Shown: positions 24,062-31,131 of the stretch, in pieces
Position numbering within the stretch: position 1 is the stretch's first letter
How the letters are laid out: each line of letters starts with the position of its first letter
From: a virus
DNA: 64,000 bases
Strand: one strand, 5' to 3'
IMG/VR virus record: IMGVR_UViG_3300021957_000026
Location: 1-64,000 of that record
The notes under the pieces: generated by a model
What the model was told of the DNA's origin: nothing
Seen by the model: only the letters and a program-made list of their open reading frames with translations
Database searches by the model: none
Translations under genes and position numbers: made by a program

Positions 24062-24718
24062 TTAAAATTTGTGAATATTGCTACAGTAAATAAGATGATG
24101 TTTAATTGAAAAATATTTATAATTCTCTAATAAAATTTCTTTTAATTTTGAAAATTGATCTGTATGTCTGCCATGGACCTCCATCACTATAGTGTCTATC
24201 TTCTTAAATAAATCAAGTCTATCGCATTGGAATAAAATATCATACTCTCCGCCTTCGCAATCCAATTTAAATAGATCTATTTGACAATTAATCTCCTGTA
24301 GAATCTGATTGAATCTTTTATAAGAAAATTCTTCTTTTGTTATTGCTTTCCCATTTGCCTTCTCAAAGATATCTTTATTTAAATAATCTAAAGAGTCGTC
24401 GAAAATTACTTTATGCCCCCCTTTATTTGATTCATGAAGAAAAATTCCATGAGGATTAGAATCACCTATAACACCTTGATTCTCTAAGCAAACATTCTTA
24501 AAGTTCTTAAGCCTCTCTTGAGCCTCTTTGTAGTTTCGTCCTACAAGTTCGTAAGAGAACACTTTAGACTTGGGGTACAATTCAGAAATATATTTGCTGA
24601 ATATTCCTATGTTAGCCCCAACATCAATAATAGTACAATCCTCTTCCAAAGAAAAATTCTTTAGATTATAGCAATCCTGATGGATTATTTCTCTCTCTAA
24701 AATTTGTTCAAAATTCAT
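24062..24718 (-). CDS. FkbM-family methyltransferase
   Basis: The 218-residue protein has IIDVGANIGIFSKYISELYP (SAM-binding motif), VFSYELVGRNYKEAQERL, a central variable region, LFKLDCEGGEYDIL and TIVMEVHGRH. This set (DVGANxG ... KxDxEGxE) defines FkbM methyltransferases, which O-methylate sugars and secondary metabolites. It lies between neuB and a second transferase-like gene and overlaps that gene by 4 bases. It probably methylates the glycan made by this cassette. Confidence 0.85.
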   Translation of the reverse strand: MNFEQILEREIIHQDCYNLKNFSLEEDCTIIDVGANIGIFSKYISELYPKSKVFSYELVGRNYKEAQERLKNFKNVCLENQGVIGDSNPHGIFLHESNKGGHKVIFDDSLDYLNKDIFEKANGKAITKEEFSYKRFNQILQEINCQIDLFKLDCEGGEYDILFQCDRLDLFKKIDTIVMEVHGRHTDQFSKLKEILLENYKYFSIKHHLIYCSNIHKF

Positions 24719-25449
24719 AATACTTCTCTTTTAACTACTTCTGACAGACTACTGGTTTTAGAGATAGTTGTCAATTCTATACCATGAGTGGACAACCATT
24801 CAACAATTGAGGGGACTGCTTTAGCATTAGCCTCGATATCCCAAGGTATTTCACAGCCCTTATTATCAACTCCAGATTTATAAAAGTGAGACCCATGAGT
24901 ATCTAAATCCCAACCCAAAGTCTTTATCTTAGAAACCCCGAAATGAACAGCAAAATACAAAACAGTTTCAAGCATTATCCCAGCTCCCACATTCCTCGTA
25001 TGAGTCTTAGACAAAAGAAAGTCATCAAAGTTTCTCTTAATCGCTAAACAGTTTTCCTTCCCGACCTCTTCTATCAAGGGGACTTTAAAAAAACAATCTA
25101 TAGTTTGCTGCGTACTCCATCGAGCACCTAGGGCATAGTTACTACTGCTAATTACAATAGGTCTGTTTTGCTCATCGTATTTATATGGGACTCCTAAACT
25201 CCCCAATGGGAAGTTAGAACAATTCCAAAAATGGAAATCACAAATATCTTCCAATCCTTCTACAGCTTGTTTCACACAAAAGACCAATTTACCTTTTAAC
25301 TTATCCCTAAGTTCTGACTTTTCATAATCATTGTACGAAGGTCCAGTCAACAGAATGTAACATTCTTCGCCTTCGTAAGAGTTGATTAAGTCATCCAAAG
25401 AACATCCTTGAGATACAGAAACTTTTAAATCTTTTGTATTTTTATGCAT
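24715..25449 (-). CDS. Glycosyltransferase-like protein, DUF115/GT42 layout
   Basis: This 244-residue protein has CYILLTGPSYNDYEKSEL (residues 30-47), LVFCVKQAVEGL, FHFWNCSNF, an Ala/Gly-rich helix GAGIMLETVLYFAVHFGVS and IKTLGWDLDTHGSHFY. The order (GPS loop, 'CxK' strand, helix with GxGxxxE, GxD then HxxxFY) parallels the other transferase-like protein at 22523-23230. Identity is low, so the two are at best distant relatives. It is the first gene of the sugar cassette and lies directly behind a terminator-like hairpin. The donor and acceptor are unknown. Confidence 0.5.
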   Translation of the reverse strand: MHKNTKDLKVSVSQGCSLDDLINSYEGEECYILLTGPSYNDYEKSELRDKLKGKLVFCVKQAVEGLEDICDFHFWNCSNFPLGSLGVPYKYDEQNRPIVISSSNYALGARWSTQQTIDCFFKVPLIEEVGKENCLAIKRNFDDFLLSKTHTRNVGAGIMLETVLYFAVHFGVSKIKTLGWDLDTHGSHFYKSGVDNKGCEIPWDIEANAKAVPSIVEWLSTHGIELTTISKTSSLSEVVKREVL

Positions 25450-25482
25450 AAAAAACCCTTCTAAGCAAGGAGCCTAGAAGGG
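25450..25482 (-). terminator. Terminator-like hairpin, also covering the next gene's ribosome site
   Basis: Leftward RNA: CCCTTCTA pairs with TAGAAGGG (8 bp, 11-base loop), followed by six T and the ATG at 25449. It follows the hsp20 stop by about 20 bases. Its 3' arm contains AGAAGG, the best Shine-Dalgarno-like sequence for the gene at 24715-25449, so the hairpin could both end hsp20 transcripts and hide that site in readthrough transcripts. Confidence 0.75.
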
Positions 25483-25503
25483 AATATATAAATCACTTCC
25501 AAG

Positions 25504-25929
25504 TTACTTGACTTGGATCATTATATCTTTTTGGACTTCTTTTTCAAGAGGTATTTTTATCCTCAATAGGCCATTTTTGTATTCCGCCTCAATAGAATCT
25601 TTATCGACGCTCTGATGCAAGGTGAATTTCTTCTTTACAGGTCGTCGAGATATTTTTCTATGGTAAAATTCAGCCTCATTTTCTTTTAGCTCCGATCCTG
25701 CCTCAACCTTTAAGGTCTGGCCAGATACAGATACAGATACATCTTCTTGATCTAACCCCACTAGTGCAAACTCAAGAATAAAATTATCATCTTTATCTTG
25801 ATAAGCATCATAAGGCTCAGAGCCTGAGTACAATGGAGTATTAGCTCGGTGAGCTAACGACTGCATACGCTTGAATACATCTCCCTCAAAAGCTAAGGGA
25901 GCCAACATTTTGTTTATCATCATTGTCAT
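25504..25929 (-). CDS. Small heat-shock protein (Hsp20 / alpha-crystallin)
   Basis: I choose the ATG at 25929 (MTMMINKM), although a GTG at 25968 is also in frame. The product (~141 residues) has the alpha-crystallin domain: EPYDAYQDKDDNFILEFAL, VGLDQEDVSVSVSGQTLKV, YHRKISRRPVKKKFTLH and YKNGLLRIKIPLEKE, with the C-terminal IMIQV tail near the usual IxI/V motif. Hsp20 proteins hold unfolding proteins as ATP-independent chaperones; phage copies are known in marine T4-like phages, with a suggested role in capsid or scaffold folding. It is a single gene between nrdA and the cassette, with its own terminator. Confidence 0.88.
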   Translation of the reverse strand: MTMMINKMLAPLAFEGDVFKRMQSLAHRANTPLYSGSEPYDAYQDKDDNFILEFALVGLDQEDVSVSVSGQTLKVEAGSELKENEAEFYHRKISRRPVKKKFTLHQSVDKDSIEAEYKNGLLRIKIPLEKEVQKDIMIQVK

Positions 25930-26009
25930 ACTACTATTTTTAGTTAGTTTTTGTTTTTCTAGCCCCACTTTGGGTACTGGAAATTCTCAGACAATAGAGA
26001 TATACTAAA

Positions 26010-26111
26010 TCAATCCTCGTCGAATTGTGCTTCGTCGATACGATCTAGTATAAATGCTATTGTTTCGTCGAGTTCTACCTCGTCTGTTAAAATTGTTTGT
26101 GGTTCGGTCAT
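26010..26111 (-). CDS. Very short acidic protein (33 aa)
   Basis: A frame from ATG at 26111 to TGA at 26010 encodes 33 residues (MTEPQTILTDEVELD...) with about one third Asp/Glu and a central hydrophobic TIAFIL. The ATG is preceded by TATACAT then AGTCACT, the same arrangement as in front of the zinc-ribbon gene (TAGCAT then AGTCATT), which suggests a leaderless transcript. It is otherwise unrecognised and may be no more than a leader peptide. The rest of the 25930-26150 interval holds nothing else I can support. Confidence 0.4.
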   Translation of the reverse strand: MTEPQTILTDEVELDETIAFILDRIDEAQFDED

Positions 26112-26150
26112 AGTGACTATGTATACACATGACCTAAATAATAGGGAATT

Positions 26151-27794
26151 CTAACCTTCGCAAGATTTACATTCCATCAGAGACCTTGATAACTCTTGAC
26201 TTGGATTAGCACTCCTTTGGTAATATAAACCTTTTACTCCATTCTGCCAAGCATAAATCATAAGCTGATTAACCTCTTTCATTGGGGTCTTCGGGGCAAT
26301 CATTAAATTAAGTGACTGACCTTGGTCTAAATATTTCTGCCTTTGAGCCGCTTGTATAACGATCTCTTTTTGGGATATCTCCTCAAAAGTCTTAAAAACC
26401 TCCTTGTCTTCGTCAGACATGAATTTTAAGTGCTGTACAGAACCTCCAGTTTTTAGAATACTCAACCAAACTTCGTCATTATCTTTGCCGTATCCTGCCA
26501 ACGAATCTCTTAAGTAAGGATTTTTGTAAGTGAACTTTCCTTTAGCCAAGTTCTTCACAAAGTAATTTGAGTTTAAAGGCTCAATCGAAGGAGATACTTG
26601 ACCTAAAATGAATGAGCTACTAGTTGTAGGAGCTATAGCTAAAGTAGTTGTATTCCTGCGCCAATATTTTTTAGCATATAATGGACCGCCAAGAATCTGA
26701 AATAATTGACCTGTAGCCTTGTCACTTTTTTTTCTAATCTCTTTAAATATAGAGCTATTAGCCAATTTAGCCTCCATGCTTTCAAATCCGATTTTTTTAC
26801 TCTGCAAATAAGAATGCCAACCAAGAACTCCCATACCTAAAGCCCTATGGCGTTTAGCAAAGTTATGGGAGGATTCCATAAAAGGAAGATCCTTGGTTTT
26901 TTGAATATATTCCTCCATTACCGAATCGAGGAACATGACTAGAGTTTCAATCGCATCAGTTTTAATTATATTGTCCCACTGTACTAAATTCAAAGAGGAC
27001 AAGCAGCAAACAAAAGACTCATCTTCTGTAGAGGGTAAACTGATCTCATTACAGAGATTCGAAGCAAATATCTCCATCGCAGTTTCCTTGTAACAATCTG
27101 GAGCTTGGTTGTTAGCAGTATCTTTAAAAAACAAATAAGGGTAACCTGTTTCAAACCTTTTTTTAATGACTGAAGCCCATACCTGACGCTTTTCAGGATC
27201 TCCATCAATCATTGATTTCATCCAATCATCTCCTACAGTTACCCCGAAAGACATCTCTTGGATAGCGTTGCCCTCACTTCTTATACGAAGGAATTCTTTA
27301 ACATCAGGGTGCTCTATAGGGAGGTAAGCGGCAAAAGATCCTCTACGAACATTTCCTTGAGATACTACAGCTGCTACTTTGTCAAACAACTCCATAAAGT
27401 GAACTGCTCCAGATGACTCTCCTCCAGAATTTATTTTAGCTCCACGCCCCCTAAGATCACCAAAATAAGCAGAAGTACCAGAACCATGTTTTGTCTGCAT
27501 TCCAACTTCACTTTGTTTAGCTAAAATACCATCCATTCGATCTGGTACATAAACACCATTACAAGAAATTGGTAACCCACGTTTCCTACCAAAGTTTGAC
27601 CAAACAGGCGAAGCAAGGGAATAAAATCCCTGCTCCATATAAGAAACGAATTTCTCAGCAAAACCATCAATACCCAAGTACCCTTGGGCGGTCTTCGCTA
27701 TATCTTCTATTCTTTGCTCTGGAGTCTCCCCCTTTAAGTAACCTCTTTCAAGAAAGATTCTTGAATCCTCGTTAAGCCAATAATTTTTTGTCAT
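26151..27794 (-). CDS. nrdA: Ribonucleoside-diphosphate reductase, large subunit
   Basis: At 547 residues this is a short class I R1 protein; the N-terminal ATP-cone of cellular NrdA is missing. The catalytic core has GLPISCNGVYVPD (first redox Cys), SNLCNEISLPS (radical Cys and Glu), VCCLSSLNL (second redox Cys), NTTTLAIAPTTSSSFI and LYYQRS with the adjacent tyrosines of the radical-transfer path. The C-terminus ends ECKSCEG with the CxxC that is reduced by thioredoxin or glutaredoxin. It reduces ribonucleotides to deoxyribonucleotides for phage DNA synthesis. It directly follows nrdB with no gap and shares its promoter. Confidence 0.93.
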   Translation of the reverse strand: MTKNYWLNEDSRIFLERGYLKGETPEQRIEDIAKTAQGYLGIDGFAEKFVSYMEQGFYSLASPVWSNFGRKRGLPISCNGVYVPDRMDGILAKQSEVGMQTKHGSGTSAYFGDLRGRGAKINSGGESSGAVHFMELFDKVAAVVSQGNVRRGSFAAYLPIEHPDVKEFLRIRSEGNAIQEMSFGVTVGDDWMKSMIDGDPEKRQVWASVIKKRFETGYPYLFFKDTANNQAPDCYKETAMEIFASNLCNEISLPSTEDESFVCCLSSLNLVQWDNIIKTDAIETLVMFLDSVMEEYIQKTKDLPFMESSHNFAKRHRALGMGVLGWHSYLQSKKIGFESMEAKLANSSIFKEIRKKSDKATGQLFQILGGPLYAKKYWRRNTTTLAIAPTTSSSFILGQVSPSIEPLNSNYFVKNLAKGKFTYKNPYLRDSLAGYGKDNDEVWLSILKTGGSVQHLKFMSDEDKEVFKTFEEISQKEIVIQAAQRQKYLDQGQSLNLMIAPKTPMKEVNQLMIYAWQNGVKGLYYQRSANPSQELSRSLMECKSCEG

Positions 27795-28766
27795 TTAAAA
27801 CAAGTCGTCTGCATTGTAAGTTTGGGAATTTTTTGAGTATTCCACGGGTCTAGAGTAAAAGAAATCAGTAGCATTATTGCCTAGTAACTCCTCTTCAAAC
27901 CAGATGGTATCTTTTAGCAGGTTTTTGTCAACTTCAAATGGCTCTTTAAAGCCGATTTGTTGCATAGACTCATTTATTCTATTTTTAATGAATTCTTTTA
28001 ATACAATAGCATTCAATCCTTTTTGACGAATACCGTTAATCATCCAATCCACGATCTGACTTTCGGCCTCAAAAGCGCAAACAGCTTCTTGTGCAATTCT
28101 CTCCTCAAGCTCTTCATCAAAAAACTCTGGGTGTTCTTCACGGATAGTATTAATAAGCTTCATCCCAATAAGGGCATGAAGGTTCTCTTCATTCCTTGTG
28201 TACTTAACTTGTTGATCCGTATCTTTTAAGACATTTTTGTTTCGAGCAAACCAGTTTATTACGTAAAATTGAGAAAATAACGACACATTCTCGACAAAAA
28301 GGGTGAATAGGATTAAGGCATAAACATATTGCTTCTTATTATTCTTGTAAAATTTGTGAGTGTATTTACGCAAATAGTTTACTCGGCCCTGTATAAAATC
28401 TAATTTAAGATTTTCTTCGAAAACCTCCTCTAAACCAAGCACCTCTAGGAGCCTTTCATAAGCATTATTGTGAATGACCTCTACATTAGCCATTACAAAG
28501 CCCAAATCACTCAGAGAGGGGTGCGGCAAGTTGTCACCCAACTTGCTCCAAAACTTTTTAACAGCTACTTCTATTTGTCCAATAGCAGAAAGCGTACGAA
28601 CAATTATCTCTTTTTCCTGATCATCCAAAGACACGTTAAAATCTTGTATGTCTGAAGCAAAACTAAATTCTTTATCCGTCCAGAACCCGTTGTGCATTGC
28701 CTCAATAAAATCTCCTGCCCATGAATAATGGTCAGGCTTACGTGAAATTTGTTCTTCGAATATCAT
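27795..28766 (-). CDS. nrdB: Ribonucleoside-diphosphate reductase, small (radical) subunit
   Basis: This 323-residue R2 protein has the iron ligands in GQIEVAVKKFW (Glu, first ligand), NVEVIHNNAY (Glu, His and the radical tyrosine four residues after His), LFVENVSLFSQFY (Glu) and RNEENLHALIG (Glu, His). The radical tyrosine is retained, so this is a standard tyrosyl-radical subunit. The Q-I-E-V-A-V-K-x-F-W start is characteristic of one NrdB subgroup common in Bacteroidota and in phages. The C-terminal tail ends DDLF, the part expected to dock on NrdA. A good sigma-70-type promoter lies just upstream. Confidence 0.93.
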   Translation of the reverse strand: MIFEEQISRKPDHYSWAGDFIEAMHNGFWTDKEFSFASDIQDFNVSLDDQEKEIIVRTLSAIGQIEVAVKKFWSKLGDNLPHPSLSDLGFVMANVEVIHNNAYERLLEVLGLEEVFEENLKLDFIQGRVNYLRKYTHKFYKNNKKQYVYALILFTLFVENVSLFSQFYVINWFARNKNVLKDTDQQVKYTRNEENLHALIGMKLINTIREEHPEFFDEELEERIAQEAVCAFEAESQIVDWMINGIRQKGLNAIVLKEFIKNRINESMQQIGFKEPFEVDKNLLKDTIWFEEELLGNNATDFFYSRPVEYSKNSQTYNADDLF

Positions 28767-28785
28767 GTCTGAATAACTTACACGG

Positions 28786-28813
28786 ATGATATTGACCTTG
28801 GCGTTTTGGTCAA
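28786..28813 (-). promoter_or_regulatory. Promoter of nrdBA with overlapping inverted repeat
   Basis: Leftward reading gives TTGACC (28808-28813), a 16-base spacer and TATCAT (28786-28791), then the nrdB ATG 19 bases further. The first half of the promoter forms a dyad TTGACC-N10-GGTCAA, a candidate operator for the nrd operon. The predicted transcript would begin close to a GTGTAA sequence. Confidence 0.65.
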
Positions 28814-28843
28814 TGAATATTTCATTATTTTTTTGGCGAAGCC

Positions 28844-28880
28844 ATTTTATTAATACGAACGTAGAGAGTATTAATAAAAT
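28844..28880. repeat. Perfect 13-bp inverted repeat
   Basis: ATTTTATTAATAC (28844-28856) and GTATTAATAAAAT (28868-28880) are perfect reverse complements around an 11-base loop. There is no coding sequence here. A regulator site, an origin hairpin or a transcript hairpin are all possible. Confidence 0.75.
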
Positions 28881-28980
28881 ACGTACCCTTTACGTTAATA
28901 CGAACCCTTTAGGAGCGTACCTTTTACAAGCGGGACGGTTACGTATCCGTATTATACGAAGAATTTTTTTCCCGTCAACA
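28881..28980. repeat. Short degenerate direct repeats in the nrdB-sigma intergenic region
   Basis: Copies of CGTACCC-TTTAC-like units start at 28882 (CGTACCCTTTAC), 28901 (CGAACCCTTTAG) and 28916 (CGTACCTTTTAC), followed by TACGTATCCGTATTATACG. The interval 28814-29028 holds no gene. Spacing of 19 and 15 bases is uneven, so these are iteron-like but not regular. Confidence 0.45.
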
Positions 28981-28992
28981 AAAAAAATAAAT

Positions 28993-29020
28993 TTGACAAA
29001 ATTAAAATTTCCCATATAAA
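28993..29020 (+). promoter_or_regulatory. Promoter of the sigma-factor operon
   Basis: TTGACA (28993-28998), a 16-base spacer and TATAAA (29015-29020) are close to the sigma-70 consensus. The ATG at 29029 lies eight bases after the -10, where transcription is expected to begin, so the mRNA is probably leaderless. Confidence 0.75.
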
Positions 29021-29028
29021 GAATAGAT

Positions 29029-29622
29029 ATGACCCCAAAGGAAGATCAGGAATTGGCTCAGAAGGTCAAGGAGGATCATGATCAAGAAGCTTTAGTCGAG
29101 TTAATCGAAAGACATTCTGGTATATACGTCCATATGATTAAGTGCTATGGATCAAAAAGCCTAACACAAGATCAAATAAATAATCTGATCGATGAAAAAG
29201 ATTACAATATCTACAAGGCTGCATTGGACTTTGATCACTCAAAATCTAAGTTTTCAACGTACTTGGCTAACAAAACCAAATACGCTTGCCTCACAGAGAA
29301 GACTTTAAACAAAAAGAAGAGGAACACCATCTGCTACGAAGATATCGATTTCTGTCAAATTAGCCCAGATCTAGAACCAGATGAAGAATGCTTGTTCAAC
29401 GAAGGGTATAAACGAATGATCAATATGATTTTAAGACATTCTGATGATAGAGTGCAGACGATTTTCTATGAGAGGTATTTTTGCGGGGAAAGAGGAAAAC
29501 TAAAACCTTGGAAGAGAATAGCTGATAAAATCAATTTATCTACTCAGGGTTGCATAAATATACATAACAGAACGTTAAAAGAATTTAAGAATAAAATACA
29601 AAATGAAAAAGTTAAATTTTGA
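29029..29622 (+). CDS. RNA polymerase sigma factor, sigma-70 family (phage)
   Basis: The 197-residue protein has a compact sigma-2 region (HSGIYVHMIKCYG, then YNIYKAALDFDHSKSKFSTYLANKTKYA, the 'yDp-x-GxxFsTYa' motif quoted in part: DFDHSKSKFSTYLANKTK) and a C-terminal sigma-4-like helix-turn-helix (KPWKRIADKINLSTQGCINIHNRTLKEFK; key part WKRIADKINLSTQG). Sigma-1 and sigma-3 are absent. This size and layout fit phage or ECF-like alternative factors. It is the first gene of a + strand operon driven by a near-consensus promoter and overlaps the next gene by 20 bases. It probably directs host polymerase to a class of phage promoters. Confidence 0.8.
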   Translation: MTPKEDQELAQKVKEDHDQEALVELIERHSGIYVHMIKCYGSKSLTQDQINNLIDEKDYNIYKAALDFDHSKSKFSTYLANKTKYACLTEKTLNKKKRNTICYEDIDFCQISPDLEPDEECLFNEGYKRMINMILRHSDDRVQTIFYERYFCGERGKLKPWKRIADKINLSTQGCINIHNRTLKEFKNKIQNEKVKF

Positions 29623-30697
29623 AGCTCCTATAAACTCCCTAAGCCTTGGAAATGTCTCTATAAATTTCCTAAGAGCAATCTACGAGAAAAAAGAAGATAT
29701 TGATCTCACAATGTTTCCAGTAGGGGAAAGAGCTGAATTTACAGCCTACGATAAGATTGACTCTAATTTCAAAAATTGGATCACGAATAGTGCATTCAAC
29801 AGGTTAAAAAAATACTCATCCGATTCACCAACTTTAAAAGTATGGCACATAAATGGGTCTGAAAAGCAGATAGGTCGAAATCAATACCTTTATACATTCT
29901 ATGAAGTAGACTCTCCGACAGAAGAAGAGATCAATATCGTAAAAGCTCAAAAGCATGTATTTTTCTCTTGTTCAGAGGCTGCAGAAATCTTTAAGGAAAA
30001 AGGGTGCGATAATGTTTCTTATGTACCTTTAGGTTTTGATAAAGATTTTGGTAATGTAGATAAAGACTATGGTATGGAAGATACCGTACATTTTGGGTTG
30101 ATAGGTAAATTTGAGAGGAGAAAAAATACTCAGGCTCTCATTCAGTTATGGTTAAATGAGTTTGGGAACAATTCGAAATATCATCTAACCTGTCTAGTAA
30201 ATAATCCCTTCTTTAAAGATGAACACTACAAGAAAGCAATTAGTACCTGTTTAATGGGTAAAGATTGGAATAATGTTAGCTTCATCCCTCACTTAAAGAC
30301 GAATAGTGAAGTAAACGATCTAATGAACTCAGTAGACGTAAACCTTTCAGGATTGTCAAACGGTGAAGGTTGGAATTTACCAGCGTTCAATTCAGCTGCT
30401 TTAGGTAAATGGCCTATTGTTAGCAACTGTAGCTCCCATAAAGACTGGGCTACAAAAGAAAATTCTATACTTATAGAACCTTCAGGTAAACAGCCTTGTT
30501 ATGATAATCTCTTTTTTAAAGAAGGAGATTCCTTTAATCAAGGTCAATACTACAGATTAGATGGCCAAGATATAGTAGAAGCTATGAGAAAATCAATAGA
30601 TCTTGCTAAAACACCTAACAAGGAAGGCCGCAAACTTCAAAAAAAGTTTACTTATAAAAAGGCAATAGATAAAATATTTAAAATAATATTCAAATAA
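29603..30697 (+). CDS. Glycosyltransferase, GT4-like
   Basis: This 364-residue protein has two Rossmann-like halves. Key features are LKVWHINGSEKQIG, KHVFFSCSEAAEIFKEKG, VSYVPLGFD, the core FGLIGKFERRKNTQALIQLW (typical GT4 start of the second half), VNLSGLSNGEGWNLPAFNSA (E-G-x-x-x-P-x-x-E equivalent, here with A/F) and ALGKWPIVSNCS. It likely transfers a sugar from a nucleotide donor; the substrate is not readable. It overlaps the sigma gene by 20 bases and is followed by a clear terminator. Confidence 0.78.
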   Translation: MKKLNFEAPINSLSLGNVSINFLRAIYEKKEDIDLTMFPVGERAEFTAYDKIDSNFKNWITNSAFNRLKKYSSDSPTLKVWHINGSEKQIGRNQYLYTFYEVDSPTEEEINIVKAQKHVFFSCSEAAEIFKEKGCDNVSYVPLGFDKDFGNVDKDYGMEDTVHFGLIGKFERRKNTQALIQLWLNEFGNNSKYHLTCLVNNPFFKDEHYKKAISTCLMGKDWNNVSFIPHLKTNSEVNDLMNSVDVNLSGLSNGEGWNLPAFNSAALGKWPIVSNCSSHKDWATKENSILIEPSGKQPCYDNLFFKEGDSFNQGQYYRLDGQDIVEAMRKSIDLAKTPNKEGRKLQKKFTYKKAIDKIFKIIFK

Positions 30698-30701
30698 ACT
30701 G

Positions 30702-30730
30702 AAAGGGCGGTAGAAATACCGCTCTTTTTT
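30702..30730 (+). terminator. Intrinsic terminator after the sigma/glycosyltransferase operon
   Basis: An 8-bp stem GGGCGGTA / TACCGCTC (one G-U pair) with a GAAA loop is followed by six T (30725-30730). It lies four bases after the glycosyltransferase stop. Confidence 0.85.
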
Positions 30731-30737
30731 ATATACA
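30710..30737 (+). promoter_or_regulatory. Weak candidate promoter for the 30745 gene
   Basis: TATACA at 30732-30737 lies seven bases before the ATG. The -35 match (TAGAAA, 30711-30716) is poor and falls inside the preceding terminator hairpin. Because the terminator isolates the gene from upstream transcription, some promoter must be here. Confidence 0.35.
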
Positions 30738-30744
30738 ATAATAT

Positions 30745-31131
30745 ATGCCTTTATATACCTACCGTCATCCAGATACAGGGGAAGAAAAAGATATTCTCCA
30801 AATGATGAATGATGAACATATCTATATCGACGAGTTTGGTTTAGAATGGAAAAGAGTATTCACTGTACCTAACGCCTCTATAGATACTAAATTAGATGCA
30901 TTTGATAAAAATGGCTTCATCGAAAAGTCTGGAAAAATGCAAGGCACGGTAGGGGACATGCTAGATTATTCAGCAGAACTATCCCAAGAAAGAGCTGAGA
31001 GATCAGAGACTGGGGAAGATCCCATCAAAAGAAAGAATTTTGACGACTACGAGAAACGCAATGGCAAGAAACACCTGTCTGATGTTAAGAAAACAATTGA
31101 GACCTCTAAAATCAAAGTCGATTTAGATTAA
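30745..31131 (+). CDS. FmdB-like fold protein without zinc cysteines
   Basis: The 128-residue product begins MPLYTYRHPDTGEEKDILQM, then EFGLEWKRVFTVPNASIDT. This is the FmdB-type zinc-ribbon layout (MPxYxYxC-x2-CG ... C-x2-CG ... RxFTxP) with all cysteines replaced, a variant known in marine T4-like phages. The rest is charged and helical. Function is unknown. It is placed between a terminator and a convergent fibre-like gene whose stop codon overlaps its own. Confidence 0.65.
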   Translation: MPLYTYRHPDTGEEKDILQMMNDEHIYIDEFGLEWKRVFTVPNASIDTKLDAFDKNGFIEKSGKMQGTVGDMLDYSAELSQERAERSETGEDPIKRKNFDDYEKRNGKKHLSDVKKTIETSKIKVDLD

